A program made the position numbers and the translations under genes. The notes beneath the pieces were generated by a model. It was not told the origin of the DNA and did not search any database. It was given only the letters and a program-made list of their open reading frames with translations. This document shows positions 20,301 through 31,300 of a stretch of DNA of 64,000 bases, in pieces. Numbering within the stretch: the stretch's first letter is position 1; every line of letters starts with the position of its first letter. Source of the stretch: Planoprotostelium fungivorum (taxonomy: Eukaryota; Evosea; Variosea; Cavosteliida; Cavosteliaceae); the NCBI GenBank assembly GCA_003024175.1, contig MDYQ01000113.1, positions 24,435 to 88,434 on the forward strand. Reading direction: 5' to 3'.

Positions 20301-21908
20301 ATGACATCGAAAGATGAACATCACAAGTCCACACGAGAGAACGAAGAGAATAGCCAACAGAAGAGGACTTATAGAGACATCATAACATCGCAGCGGGCGA
20401 AAAAATTGGAAAGAAAAGATGAGACGGTGACAGAGGAGGAGCTGGCCGAGACTGATTATTATTTCGATGGAGGTGAGTGGATGGCGTGTCTGTCGCTGAT
20501 GTGATGGAGGATTGCGATGTGTTCGACCGTATTGGTTCAAGTTCTCTACCTTCACCAAACCTCGCTGGGCAGGGAAGCAACTGATCGACGTGCTAGCAAC
20601 AGAGTTCATCGATTATCCTTCCGCTTATTATGTGATGCATCACCCTTCTAGATTCATCCTGATGTAATACAGGAGGAGAAGATCGACAAGGGACTCGTTT
20701 CCATAAATGGATCAGTTGCTACGAAACGACAGATAGTGAAAGATCTCGACTTCATAGAACATCGTTTTCACAGGTGAAATGATCTGGTTGAGATGCAATA
20801 TCTCATCTGGTCTTAGACATGAACCTCCTGTTTTACATCGAGACATCAACATCATCCATCAAGACGATGATATGATTGTGATCGACAAGCCTCCATCCAT
20901 GCCAGTCCACAGCTGCGGCCGATACCGACACAACACGATCCTCATGATCATGGCGAACGACTTCGGTCTGAAGAGTCTCCACTGTACGCGTCATCGTCCA
21001 TCGTCACATCGTCTCATCTCAAATCAGGTGTCCACCGATTAGATCGTCTGACGTCCGGACTATTGATACTCGCAAAGACCAAGGGATCTGCCAACAAATT
21101 GGCAAGCCTGATACGTGGTGGACTCGTACAAAAGACGTACGTCGCCCGCGTGGCGGGAAATTTTCCCGCGTGAGTTCTCTTCTACAAATGAAACGATGTG
21201 ACACCATCGACAGAGGTAGACAAGACGTCAGCGTGCCCATCTTAACTCAGCCAAGGAGGAAAGGACTCAGCGAGACGATCGATATAGAGGATGGAAAAAT
21301 ATCCAGAACCGTGTTTGATGCCATGGGTTACGATGAAGTAACAGATACTAGCTTAGTGTTATGTGTGTCGACGTTCTTTCGTTCGTCGACTGAAGGAGGA
21401 AGGTCGGCCTCGCAGTGGGAGGACGCATCAGATCCGAGCCCACTTGAAGCACATCGGGTTTCCAATTGTGAACGATCCGTTGTACCGTGCACAATTGAGG
21501 ATGTCATCTGAGGTGGGTCATCGTTGCGACATCATCAGCGCTTCGCTGGATCATTCAGCTATTCCATCATCTCATCGACTCGTGATCGTTCCATCACTGA
21601 TTACATTGTGTGATCATGACTGCATCACCACCGTCCCGATCGTCATCATCATCATGATCTTCCATCAAATCATGAGTACTCAGATAGAACAGAACCCATC
21701 CGCTCCTCCTCCCTGCAGTGAGTGTCCCACCTACAATGCAAGAGAGAACGTCGACGACAGTGTCATGGAGCTGTGGCTCCATTCTTATTCTTACGAATTA
21801 CCCTACCTGTCATTCTCTACACCCATACCCTACTGGGCCACCTCAGAGAAATTCGCAGAAATATCGACCGCACTACAACTCGCCCGTTCAAAAGATTTAT
21901 CCGAATAA
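20301..21908 (+). CDS. RluA-family RNA pseudouridine synthase (PUS8/PUS9/RPUSD type)
   Basis: Converts uridine to pseudouridine in RNA. The N-terminus is basic and disordered, followed by the conserved YWFKFSTFTKPRWAGKQLID (Y...RW.G..LIDV), an S4-like segment (KIDKGLVSINGS), then HRDINIIHQDDDMIVIDKPP and the catalytic HRLDRLTSGLLILAKT with its Asp. Late motifs are QKTYVARVAGNFP, SGRTHQIRAHLKHIGFPI and NDPLYRAQ, with a C-terminal CSECPTY/LWLHSYSYELP segment as in yeast Rib2/Pus9. The stop is at 21908. About seven short introns, some near 40 nt. Substrate (tRNA position 32, mitochondrial RNA or other) cannot be decided from sequence. Its last 12 bp overlap the convergent gene. Confidence 0.9.
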
Positions 21909-23034
21909 ATGGATACCGTACACGGATAATTGTTCGATGAGAATTTTGTTGAAGTAGTGTGGATTGTTGTAAAACATGCAGTTGGGGGCACAGTAGCTGA
22001 CGTTGTGGAGGAGGGGGTCGTCGTGACAGCCGCACAGAGGCTCGAGTTGGACGTTGGCCCGCTGCAATTTGTCGACCAGTTTCAACCGCATGGCTTCGCA
22101 GTATCTGTTCGTGTTTAGAGACGGTCAGGGTGACGAATGAGATGAGAGGTGATTGAGATGATGATGACGACGAGAGTGATGATTACCTTTGGACCAAGAG
22201 TGCTTTGGTGATCTCAGCTCTCTGAAATCGCTCTGCCTCTCTCCTTCGAATGGCCTCTGTCTGCTCCCGTATCTCCCAATATTCCAACTCAGCCATATGT
22301 CTGCTCTCTTCCTCCGCTCTCTCCACTTGTATCTTTGCCTCCATCATCTGATGATCCCTGAACCGTCATCAGAAATAGATGATCGCATGGTGCGTCACCT
22401 CTTTGGGAGGACGGCGGCATCCCTGTTTCTCTTCTTCGTGGCTGCATCTTCTCGTTCTAAATCCATCACGTGTTGTCGATGGACCGACATGAAATGGGCT
22501 GCATCTTGTCGCCTTCTTTTTTCTTGGATGTTATTCGAGACGCCAAACGTCTCTGCTTGACTGCGTTGTTCTAATCTTCGGAGAGCATCTTCTTCTTGTC
22601 GCAGTGTTCCTTCTTCCTTTTGAAATAGCCTCGCACGTTTGGTTGCCTGACGTCTTCAGTGGTTGCATTGTGTGTTGTCAATCACGTTGAGATGCTCCCT
22701 CTCCTCCTCGATCTCCCTCCGCCTCTTCTCTACCACGTGAACTCTCGCTCTTGTGGCTTCTAATTGCTGGTGGATTCTATCCTCTTTATCCTTCCTCATT
22801 TGACTCACCCTGGCGTGCACCGTCTTGGCTAAATCTTCCGCCTAGTACGAATTTAATATTCGACACTGAATCCACACCATGTGAACTCACCGACGGCTGT
22901 GACTCCTCATCAGGTTCTCTGATGACTTTCAGCCTCGGAGGCGGCGGTGCGTTGTTATCATTCAGGTAGTAGAGAGGTAGAGGCTTGACTGGAGGCGAGC
23001 TGATCTTCCTCTTTTTGCGAACGTTGGATAACAT
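21897..23034 (-). CDS. Coiled-coil protein with Cys-rich C-terminus
   Basis: The start is MLSNVRKKRKISSPPVKPLP (23034), basic with a Pro-rich stretch (NNAPPPPRLKV). The middle is a long charged coiled coil (KTVHARVSQMRKDKEDRIHQ, RREIEEEREHLNV, RRLEQRSQAETF, EKRRRQDAAHFMS). The C-terminus turns into a compact Cys motif: KLQRANVQLEPLCGC, then SYCAPNCMFYNNP and KILIEQLSVYG, a pattern I recall from cilia or centrosome-type coiled-coil proteins but cannot name with confidence. The stop is at 21897, inside the end of the convergent pseudouridine synthase. Introns are short GT-AG. Role unknown; probably a cytoskeletal or scaffold protein. Confidence 0.65.
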
Positions 23035-23383
23035 GGTGAAGATGATGGTGGCTGTTTGTGGCACGAAATTCAAAAAAGGCGCGAAAGTATAAAATACCTA
23101 ATACTAATATTCGGTATCCATTGCACTGGTAGATCTTTTCTCCTGACGTTTGAACCAAATCAAACCCCCAGCCTCCCTCTTCTGAAGAATAAGCAACCAA
23201 ACGTCGGACGAAGGCCAAAAGTTTGCCTTTGTTTCTTTGAAAGACATTGTTTGTGCCTTAGCAATCCCAGGCCGAAGTGTCACGGAGCAACCTTAAGCGG
23301 AGCCAGCCGAAACTGGACGCCTGAACACCCACATAGGGTGACCAACACAATTTATCCCCCTTTCATCGACCCAACAGCACATC
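23035..23383. promoter_or_regulatory. Divergent intergenic region with a TATA-like box
   Basis: This lies between the coiled-coil gene (start 23034, minus) and the tail-anchored gene (start 23384, plus). It contains GGCGCGAAAG next to tataaaata near 23078-23096 and a short AT-rich segment (actaatattcgg). No ORF here resembles a known protein. It is the likely shared promoter; element assignment is weak. Confidence 0.35.
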
Positions 23384-23881
23384 ATGGCAAACTATACCGC
23401 CCCATCTGTCGCACCCTCATCACCTCTCAGATCACCTTCACCCCCGAAGAAATTGAAGTTAGTATCTCCTTCACCCCTGAGAACATCTTTGAGGGCGGCC
23501 GATCTCCAAGAGATGATCAAGAGAGAGAAATCGTCCAAGATATCGTCTGCACCCACCTCGCGCTCGACGACGCCAACACGAGTCAGAGCGTCCTCTTCTT
23601 CACCTTCCATCCACATCCAAGCCCTCAACATCGAGCCGACGAGAACGATACCAACATCGGACCCGATCTCCACCCTCCCATCATTTCAATCGATACCGCC
23701 ACACAAATCGAAGACCGTTCTATCCACATCGTCGAAGCTCCAAAAGACTCTCACAGAGAAAGATGACTCCCTCCTTCAGATCCAGAACTACACGGTATCA
23801 CTTGTCCTCTTCTGCCTTGGATCAGCCATCTTTCTCGCTCTCGCAGAGCTCTTTATCGCATCCAATACCATCTTGAGTTAG
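23384..23881 (+). CDS. Tail-anchored Ser/Pro-rich membrane protein
   Basis: An intronless gene of 165 residues starting MANYTAPSVAPSSPLRSPSP. The first 130 residues are Ser/Thr/Pro/Lys-rich and look disordered. They include SPSPP and SPxR-type phosphorylation-like sites and one amphipathic stretch (AADLQEMIKREKSSK). A single hydrophobic helix near the end (residues about 137-160, VSLVLFCLGSAIFLALAELF) is followed by only a few residues, so the protein should be tail-anchored in the ER, mitochondrial outer or nuclear membrane. An AATAAA-like signal lies about 110 bp after the stop (near 23993). No family recognised. Confidence 0.7.
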   Translation: MANYTAPSVAPSSPLRSPSPPKKLKLVSPSPLRTSLRAADLQEMIKREKSSKISSAPTSRSTTPTRVRASSSSPSIHIQALNIEPTRTIPTSDPISTLPSFQSIPPHKSKTVLSTSSKLQKTLTEKDDSLLQIQNYTVSLVLFCLGSAIFLALAELFIASNTILS

Positions 23882-24027
23882 AAGCAACGACGAACACACC
23901 AATACCATGTCCATAGCCAACCACGACGCGAGTTCTGAAGCCGCATGTACAGACTGACCCACTCGCGGAGCCCTCGCAAGCCAGAGGCAGCAAATAAAAG
24001 AATTGGAATCGAAATTGGTTTCTCATT

Positions 24028-25707
24028 TTAATCTCCTTCTCTGTGGCTGACGTCCATCACCAGGGTGACGATCCCTTTCATCGACATGGCAACCGGAGTA
24101 CACTCCATGGTCACCATGAACACATCATTCTGAAGAAATCCAGAAGAGGATAGCACATCACGTCACAATCATCATGTCCTTGTGGAACACGATCAGATGC
24201 TCCGTGATGATCATAGCGGCCGAGTTATCTTGCAGTAACTGGCCCGATCCCATCAACTTGCCCGACCTGACGCGGCATCAGTGTACGAATGACCACGCCA
24301 CCCACCTGAAGAAGATAGGAGCAAAGATGGTGGACAAGTTCTCCACGTTCATTCGATTGTGATCCGAACACTCTGAAACGTCCCACAGCAGAGACAATAT
24401 GTACAAGAGCAGGCGAGCGTTGGAGGTCGGCATGTCTTTCACGATGAGGAGACACTTTGCGCGGATGTCATCGCTGAACGTGCGATCATACATATCATCT
24501 GCATGATGCGTGAGTGGAGAAGACAAAGAGGATGGTGGATGTGATCTTACCTCTCAGGGTGATGAATTCCTGAGCGGAAGGGCCGGGAATCACTGGGTCG
24601 GGGAGTTCTCTGAGATACTGTGCGACGTCAGTTTGAATTTTGAACCTGCAGATTCCCGCCTTTTTGAGGACGGCCGCCACGGAGCTGACGTTACCTGTAG
24701 GGTAACTGTCTAACGTAGTCCCTTTTAGAAGTCAATCGATGATGATGCAGCCACGATGGTGTTTGTCGATTCTGATCGAGTTGTGATGATCGATGATGAT
24801 GATCGATGATGGTGATCTCACCCATGTCGAGCTGTCTCTTGAGCAATTCTAATTCGGATACATCTGGACTCACTCGAAATAAGCCTTCTTCCTTCAGTCC
24901 ATATTCTCTCAGCCATTTTCCACACTGCTGAACGACCTGCAACGCAGCGTCACCAGTGCAGACTCGACGTCTTTGAATTCTCACGAAAGGGATGTCATCG
25001 GGCTGCTTCATTTCCTTCAGCAAAACTTGGTCCAAAGATATCCCAAACTTGCTGCTGTTCACGCTTCGCTGTCGAAATTGTGAGACGTTTCATTTGTGAC
25101 GCAGCTCACCTTGCTGAGGGACTTGGACGACGACATGTTGGGTGCCGATGAGGTCATCCTGGGTTTCCTCAATACTTCGTTTTCGGTCGCTCTCTTTGAG
25201 AGTTTAGGTACAAAAGGGCTGCTCATCCGAAGTGCATCTAATTTGGAGGCGAGATCGTCTGATGACATCATCGGTGGGAATCAACGTTGGTGTATCCTCA
25301 CCCTTCTTCTTCTTTGGTCCCAAGAACCAAAGGATTCTCCTCTTCTCCTTCTCTTTCTCGACGTTTGGAATATGCACCTGATAGAGACATCATCATCCAC
25401 GTCCGACGATTTCGGTGGAGATCACCTTCGGTGAAGCTGGAGCAGAAGAGTGTTTCCCATCTATATCATCTTCCTCATTTGGACGTCTGCTCTCTCCCAG
25501 TAGCTTCGCAAAATTGGTCACTGATGCACTCTTTGATAATCCCTTGATTGACCTGGGAGGAGTGACAGTCGTCCCAGATCTCCCTCTCCCTATGTCGGTT
25601 GATGATTCTCCCGCAAAGATGACACTGAACGTCTCTACGCCTGTATCAGCGGGGTATTTCGATGTCGGCGAGGGAGATATAGAGTACGATCGACCTCGAC
25701 TGAACAT
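24028..25707 (-). CDS. RhoGAP domain protein
   Basis: A GTPase-activating protein for Rho-family GTPases, acting on actin regulation. The start is MFSRGRSYSISPSPTSKY (25707). The N-terminal half is Ser/Pro-rich and disordered with a KEKRRILWFLGPKKKK basic patch. The RhoGAP domain begins FGISLDQVLLKE, followed by CGKWLREYGLKEEGLFRVSP with the catalytic arginine finger in GLFRVS, ELELLKRQLDMG, VAQYLRELPDPVIPG, LLLYILSLLWDVSECSD, RMNVENLSTIFAPIFF and GQLLQDNSAAMIITEHLI. A short C-terminal extension ends at TAA (24028). Domain length and motifs are those of an active RhoGAP; the target GTPase cannot be told. Exons are joined by short introns; those in the Ser-rich region are less certain. Confidence 0.88.
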
Positions 25708-26065
25708 GATGCTCCTCTGTCAGCTTTCGGAGCGGTTAGATGAGTTGTAGTGGGAGAATTCATCAGCGACACGCTATTTTCCGAATACTCGGTCCAGCCC
25801 CTCTCCAGTGTGCACGTCTATCCCTGCTTCTTCATCATCCTGATCTCCCTCTACTCTGGTGTCTACGTCCTATCTGCTGCTTCCGGGCACGACGAGATCT
25901 ACATAGTTGTACCATCAAGAATGCTAATCATATAAAACAGTAGCTGCTACAGATTCTTTGCGTAAGCGACCGTATTCTCTAACAGCTTTGCTTTATGATA
26001 TATTGTCCCATAATATCTATATGTAACTTTCGATAATGGGGGTGAGTGAAACTGACAACAAAAGC
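25708..26065. other. Intergenic stretch between RhoGAP and U5 snRNA
   Basis: No convincing gene. One short open frame (about 25750-25935) is hydrophobic in part but has no ATG start or recognisable domain. The last 130 bases are AT-rich and presumably include the U5 promoter; I could not identify a specific element. Confidence 0.4.
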
Positions 26066-26180
26066 ATCGCACTGATCAACATACATAACGTACTTTTCTT
26101 TCGCCTTTTACTAAAGAAAACCGTGTATATTGATTATCATGTGCCTAGATCAATATTTTTGGCGATGTGCAAACATCGAT
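26066..26180 (+). ncRNA. U5 spliceosomal snRNA
   Basis: The invariant loop 1 is present exactly: CGCCTTTTACT (26102-26112), closed by the stem TTTTCTTT (26094-26101) / AAAGAAAA (26113-26120), as in U5 from other eukaryotes. Outer stem pairing is seen between ATCAACATAC (about 26075) and GTATATTGAT (about 26125), extended by GCAC/GTGC. An Sm site (AATATTTTTGG, 26152-26162) follows, then a 3' terminal hairpin CGATG-TGCAAA-CATCG (26163-26178). Order, spacing and total length of about 115 nt match U5, which aligns exons during both splicing steps in the U4/U6.U5 tri-snRNP. The 5' end is placed by structure and could be off by several bases. Open frames on the opposite strand here are chance. Confidence 0.93.
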
Positions 26181-26477
26181 AAGCAAGTAAAAGAACATCA
26201 CACACTCGCATGACAACACACGAAGCCACAAGCAGCTTGAGTGCACCGCATTGTCCAACTCCTGTTGGATTGTTTCGGCTGATTTGATTGCAAATAAAGC
26301 TTTGCCTCTCCACACCTCTATCACACCATCCATTGCGTGTCTCCTCATGCAACCGACAACACATGAACTTTTCTTCTTTTACTGAAACAGAAGATCATCG
26401 CGGCAGAGTTGGTCTCCATCGAGTTGAAATCTTACAAGACATGCAGACGATACACATGGGCATACACGTGCGATGCT
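26181..26477. other. Intergenic stretch between U5 snRNA and SmD1
   Basis: No supported gene. A minus-strand open frame (about 26145-26364) overlaps U5 and matches nothing. The stretch would contain the 3' processing signals of U5 and the SmD1 3' UTR. Confidence 0.4.
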
Positions 26478-27081
26478 TTATCTGGGTCCAGCTCCAGCTC
26501 CTCTTCCTCTTCCCCTTCCTCTTCCTCTCAGCGTTCCTCTTCCTCTGCCTCTGGCTGTGGAATCTCATCAGCCTTCGTCTTCTACATCCGTAGTGCATGT
26601 ATGTATGTGAACATGATCTTGTTTCGAAATGGAGGTGGTTGTGATGTGTGATGTATGGAAATGCAATGATATGGGTCGTTCAATATGTTGGATAGACCGT
26701 CCTCACCTGCATCTCGCTTTGCCTTTGGTCTGGGTGCGTCGTCTACGAGGAGTGTGTCTAAATTGAGCGTATCGCTGAGAATGAAGTACCGGATGTTGTT
26801 TCCACGGATGCTGAGTGTCTCGAGGTTTACGGGATTCTTTCCCTTTACGATCATCTTAACCGTCTTCAAGTGAGTGTTCATGCTGACATCGACTCCTGAT
26901 GTGACGTCAGAACATATCCTCACATCTCATTCGGACTCACCTGTGATAGTTCCGTGGACTATCGTTCCGTTCTTAAGTTCGACCGTAACAGTCTCATTGT
27001 TTAATTTCATCAGAAATCTGATCATATGGTCAGATTACATGTGGACATCAGAGTGTTAGGTACGCACCGCACGAGCTTCAT
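26478..27081 (-). CDS. SNRPD1: Small nuclear ribonucleoprotein SmD1
   Basis: Sm-fold protein of the heptameric ring on U1, U2, U4 and U5 snRNAs. Exon 1 encodes only MKLVR (start 27081). Exon 2 gives [20 protein letters not shown] and HGTITG. Exon 3 gives [37 protein letters not shown] and [10 protein letters not shown], near-identical to SmD1 across eukaryotes. An intron of about 150 nt, long for this genome, precedes the last exon, which encodes the RG-repeat tail ([18 protein letters not shown]) that is the target of symmetric arginine dimethylation and binds SMN. The stop is at 26478. It lies about 300 bp from, and faces, the U5 gene whose Sm site it would bind. Confidence 0.95.
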
Positions 27082-27369
27082 CGTAGATAATCTATACAGA
27101 TGTCCTCTTTAAACGTGTCTAGGGCCTCGGATTAAAGTTTAGAGGATGCCTTGTGATCCTGATTTTTGACGGAAAATGCGTCAACCGATTTTATTCTTTT
27201 TTTTCACACGGACCACGAGATTGAACATCATCTCATTTCAAATTGAGATCAAACTGCCCTGTTTGAAACTTGTCATTGACGTACATATCTCTAGCTATCT
27301 CACTTCCAGGTTTCGTGGCTTAACCTTTTCAGAACCCCGTGGATTGTTGAGGAACACCAACAAGAGATA
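27082..27369. promoter_or_regulatory. Divergent intergenic region between SmD1 and a small coiled-coil gene
   Basis: No gene recognised. The stretch holds T-rich runs (tattcttttttttcac near 27190) and presumably the promoters of both flanking genes, which face away from each other. An open frame here (27176-27370) is not protein-like. Confidence 0.35.
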
Positions 27370-27684
27370 ATGGATCAACTACAAGGAGAATTCGACGCTC
27401 TGAAGGCACAATTCAATGAGCTCATGGCCTTCAACAACACCCTGGAGAGGAGAGTCGAGGAGCTCAGCACATCCAACAACAGTCTGAATGGACAAGTCGA
27501 GGAGCTCATGGCCTCTAATAAGAAGCTCGAATCCTCCAAGAACAATCTCGAGAGAAGAGTCAAGCGGCTCAACACCTCCAACAACAATCTGAACAGAATA
27601 GTCGAGGATCTCAGAACTCGGGCCGAAGGGGTGATAACGATGATCACATTCATTGCCCTCACTCTTACCAGATCCACAAAATGA
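27370..27684 (+). CDS. Small coiled-coil protein with heptad repeats
   Basis: A 104-residue open frame starting MDQLQGEFDALKAQFNELMA. It is a nearly continuous coiled coil with degenerate internal repeats of the type LERRVEELSTSNNSLNGQ / VEELMASNKKLESSKNNLER / RVKRLNTSNNNLNRIVEDL. The repetition is visible in the DNA as well (gtcgaggagctca). A possible intron near the end (donor at GGGTGATAA, acceptor CTTACCAG) would shorten the C-terminus to ...RAEGSTK. No domain beyond the coil, no known family. It may be a scaffold or a partner for another coiled-coil protein. Confidence 0.55.
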   Translation: MDQLQGEFDALKAQFNELMAFNNTLERRVEELSTSNNSLNGQVEELMASNKKLESSKNNLERRVKRLNTSNNNLNRIVEDLRTRAEGVITMITFIALTLTRSTK

Positions 27685-28307
27685 CACGAAAGATGATACG
27701 TCTCGGATCCACACCGATGACGGATGCATCTCAGACAACGGTGGTGGATGAAGATGAGGACAGAGACGATCAGGGACGAAGACCATGAATGAGCGAGGAT
27801 TCTGACTGTCCGTCCATCGTGTAATGAAAGAAGAGAACATATCGTGGAGTTCATCTCGTGTTCATCGTGACATGTGTGTCGATGTGATGAAGGAACATCA
27901 GCATTCAGATCTCAATCAAGACTCTGATTCCGTCTATTCGGATGCTGTGGTATGATGTGCTGTAGAAACGGCTCAGACATTTCTCAATGCTCGGGCTATG
28001 AATCGGCTCTCCCGGTGATGAACCTTCACAATCTTCGCCATCTCATCATCATCGGATCATCAGAATCTCACGATTAATCGCATCACCACCACGACGATAG
28101 AGAGACAGGCAAGCTACACGAGAGTGGTTGAAATGTGAAATGATGCATCGGACGAGTCCACCTCTTTATCTTCTCATCAGATGACACACCCTCGTGATCG
28201 TCGAAAAATGTCTCTTGTGTACGGCAAATCTCTGTCTTCTCAGCACCTCTTCATGCTTCATCGTGTATCGATTCAATGGATGGCGCAGCGATAGGTCATG
28301 ATTCTCA
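27685..28307. other. Gene-free stretch of about 620 bp
   Basis: I see no protein-like reading frame, RNA gene or element here. The sequence is rich in GATGATGTG/CATC words as in introns of this genome. It could include untranslated regions of both convergent neighbours (small coiled-coil gene and XRN). Confidence 0.4.
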
Positions 28308-31300
28308 TCACTTAGACATACAACCTGAGATGATGTCAACACGTGTGGATGTCTCCATGCATCGGCTCACAGACTCTTTCCGATTCGTAAACAACTTGGC
28401 TTTCGGTGGCGTGTGGATGTTTAAGACGTACTCATCTGGGTCCTGTTCGTGTTTAACGTGTAGATCTTACGGCACCATCATCTCACCGTGCCCCTCTTCT
28501 GTCGGAAGAGAAAACTCGGTGAGAAATCACGTGTCTTTTCTGATCCTTTCACTTGGCTTAGATCCATCTGGAAAAGTCAATTGACAGATCTACGATGAGA
28601 TGATGATGACGATGATGAGATGATGATGACGATGATGACGATGATGAGACGATGGATCATCACGTTTCTCAGCTGCTCGACTGCCTCTGGCATGTGAGGT
28701 CTGTGCCATTCCTTCGTGTTTCCGTTCTTGTCTTGAAACAAAGACATCAGAGGTTCCTGGTGGCTCAACTCTGCCACATCATGATGCAGATAATCGTGGA
28801 AACTCTGTCGCGTGTCACTCTCTATGTCCGTGTCGTCTGACGTCACGTTGTGCGGTAGTAAAGCCATGGCAAATTGAATGGGCTTCAGTGGAAGATTGTG
28901 CTCTGGCTTCGGGATGTAAAACCAATCCTCCGTGATGGTCTTCAGGCAGGAGAAGTTCATCGATTCGTAGGGGTAGAAGAAGCTGTAGTCTTTACACGTA
29001 CCCTACGTCGGGTCAACGCGGGTCAACTCGGGGGCTCACCCTGAGATTCTCCATGATCCATCCCAGGCCGTAGAGATATTTCTCAGCCGCCAGCTTCGAG
29101 TTGTATCCTTGTGGCTGTTCATCGTTCATCCAAGTTTTCGATGAATGAGATTTTTTTGATGAATGAAATGTTTTTGATGAATGAGATATCAATTGAATGA
29201 TGTTAGTTGTCGATTGGATGATGTCATATATCAGAATGATGTGTTCGGATGATGCGGATGAGAAGAATCACGGGTCCATCGTCGATGTCGATGGGATAAT
29301 CGTCGATGTGATCACATCTGTTACATCGATGATTGCCAATCACCTGAGAATTCCCGCCCGATACGTGTAGAGCCGCCTCCCTCCTCAACTCATCAGAAAC
29401 TGGATACGACCTCTGATGGAGCGGCACACTCTGTACGTACTTGTATACCACCTGCTTGACCTAATCGAGATGTCACATCGACGATAAGATATCACATCAA
29501 CATCACACCTCACGCCCGACGACAGGATTGGTCACTTTGATAAATTCCTCGATGTAATCCGGCGAACACAACATCTGATGTTGTGAGTATGATGTGTCTC
29601 TGATGATTCTCCATCATCACATCCATGAGACATCAGATGAAATGTCGATGAGATGTCGATGAAATGTCGATGGGTAGAAGATAACGATGATGTGCCGCAC
29701 ATTGTGTGATGCCTTCGCTCTGGCTAACGACAGTGTCGCTCCAATTCCCTCCCAAAATTTGTCTCCGAATTTGATTTCAAACCTCCACACGTTGTCTTCC
29801 TGTCGTTTTCGTCACATCGACGATGTCTAGGGTCACATCACCTGAGTACTGATGAAATCCGGGGCGCTGACTTTTTTTCCAGCTTTCGTGTTCCACTTTA
29901 CGTGTATGTTGCACAGAATGGCCCAGCCTTTGCTCTCTTGCATGGCCTTCTCGTTCATCTGATGGATGTCAGATCGTAAAGTCATCGACGATGTCGTGTT
30001 ATGGATATCGATGTCATCACGATGACTCACCGATGGTGTTTCTTGCGGCCAGTTCATCTGTTTGAGTGCCTTCAGATTGATCCGATGTTTTTCCGGATCG
30101 TAAAGCCTCTCTTCTCCCTGCCTGATGACGTCAGATGACGTCATCCATCGTCATCACCTCCTTATGCGGATGTATTCTTGCCACAGCACGGGGAGGGGTG
30201 GTGTGAATCTGATTTTCGGCAGATAATCGTTTCCGTGAAGGAGAGACAAGAGGCAGAAGTCAATGGTAGCTTCGGAGGCGATGTGAGAGGGCATGTCGCG
30301 GAAGGGTGATTTGATGTGATCTCTCAGTCGGTTGATGTCGAGTACCACGTTGTGACCCAGATCGCGGAGTAAGAAGATGTCGGGTGGGTTATTGGCCATC
30401 AGACCTACCGATGATGATCAGATGATGAAATGATCAGATGATCAGATGATGAAATGATCAGGTGATCAGGTGATCAGATGATGAGAACTCACAGAAGAGA
30501 ACGAGATCAGAGTCCCTGTCGAGAAATTAGATCAGAAGAGGAGGATCACATTCATCGAGATGATGGTGAGGTGATGATCATGGTGATCACGAACGAGGGA
30601 GAAGATGAGAGAGAATAATAAGGAATGAAAGCCGTGGACTCACCCTCCCAATACTAAGACCCTCTGGTTATGTGACTCATCTTTACTGCAGATGTCGTTG
30701 ATATACTTGAATAACTTCACTTCTCCCTCTCCTGGGCTCTCAGACCCAGATACCACGAACGAAGTTTGTGGCTGATAGAATCAGTCACATCACCGTCCAA
30801 CGGCGACATCAACATCATGATGATCGTCTTCTCACCCATGATTTGGCTTCCTCTGATGCCCAGTAATGCAAGCAATCCGCGATCCAATTCATCGTGTTCG
30901 TACCCGGCGTCAAGGCCAGACGTGACAGCCAAACCGATGGTTTAACATCATCCACATCGACACCCCTTCTGATCTTTTTGTTTCTTTCTGTTGAGATTCC
31001 TCTACTGCGTCTCATTCTCTGTTCGGCCATCTTCGCCAGAGGAGCTGTAGAGATTTAGAGAGGGTGACACCATGTGATGTCATAATCACCTGGTCCGTCT
31101 AAAGCAACGAACATGGACTGAGAGGGTTCGTACTTGTTGACGATCTTGTGAAGGAGAGGAAACAGTCTCGTCGAAAACTGATGTTGTGGACTCTGTATGG
31201 ATGGGTGATGCGATGGAAATCATGGTTGACAACTCACCAGCTCGTGGTTTGGAATGGTTCTGAGTATATTATGTAAGATGGGATTCCCATCAACGAGAAC

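Noticed and set aside
23056-23766. Long plus-strand open frame of about 236 codons upstream of and through the tail-anchored gene
   Set aside because: Its translation is compositionally random and lacks a credible start; the overlapping frame at 23384-23881 has a proper ATG, low-complexity protein composition and a membrane helix.
26137-26364. Minus-strand open frames over the U5 region as a small gene
   Set aside because: They overlap the conserved U5 loop, Sm site and 3' hairpin and match no protein family.
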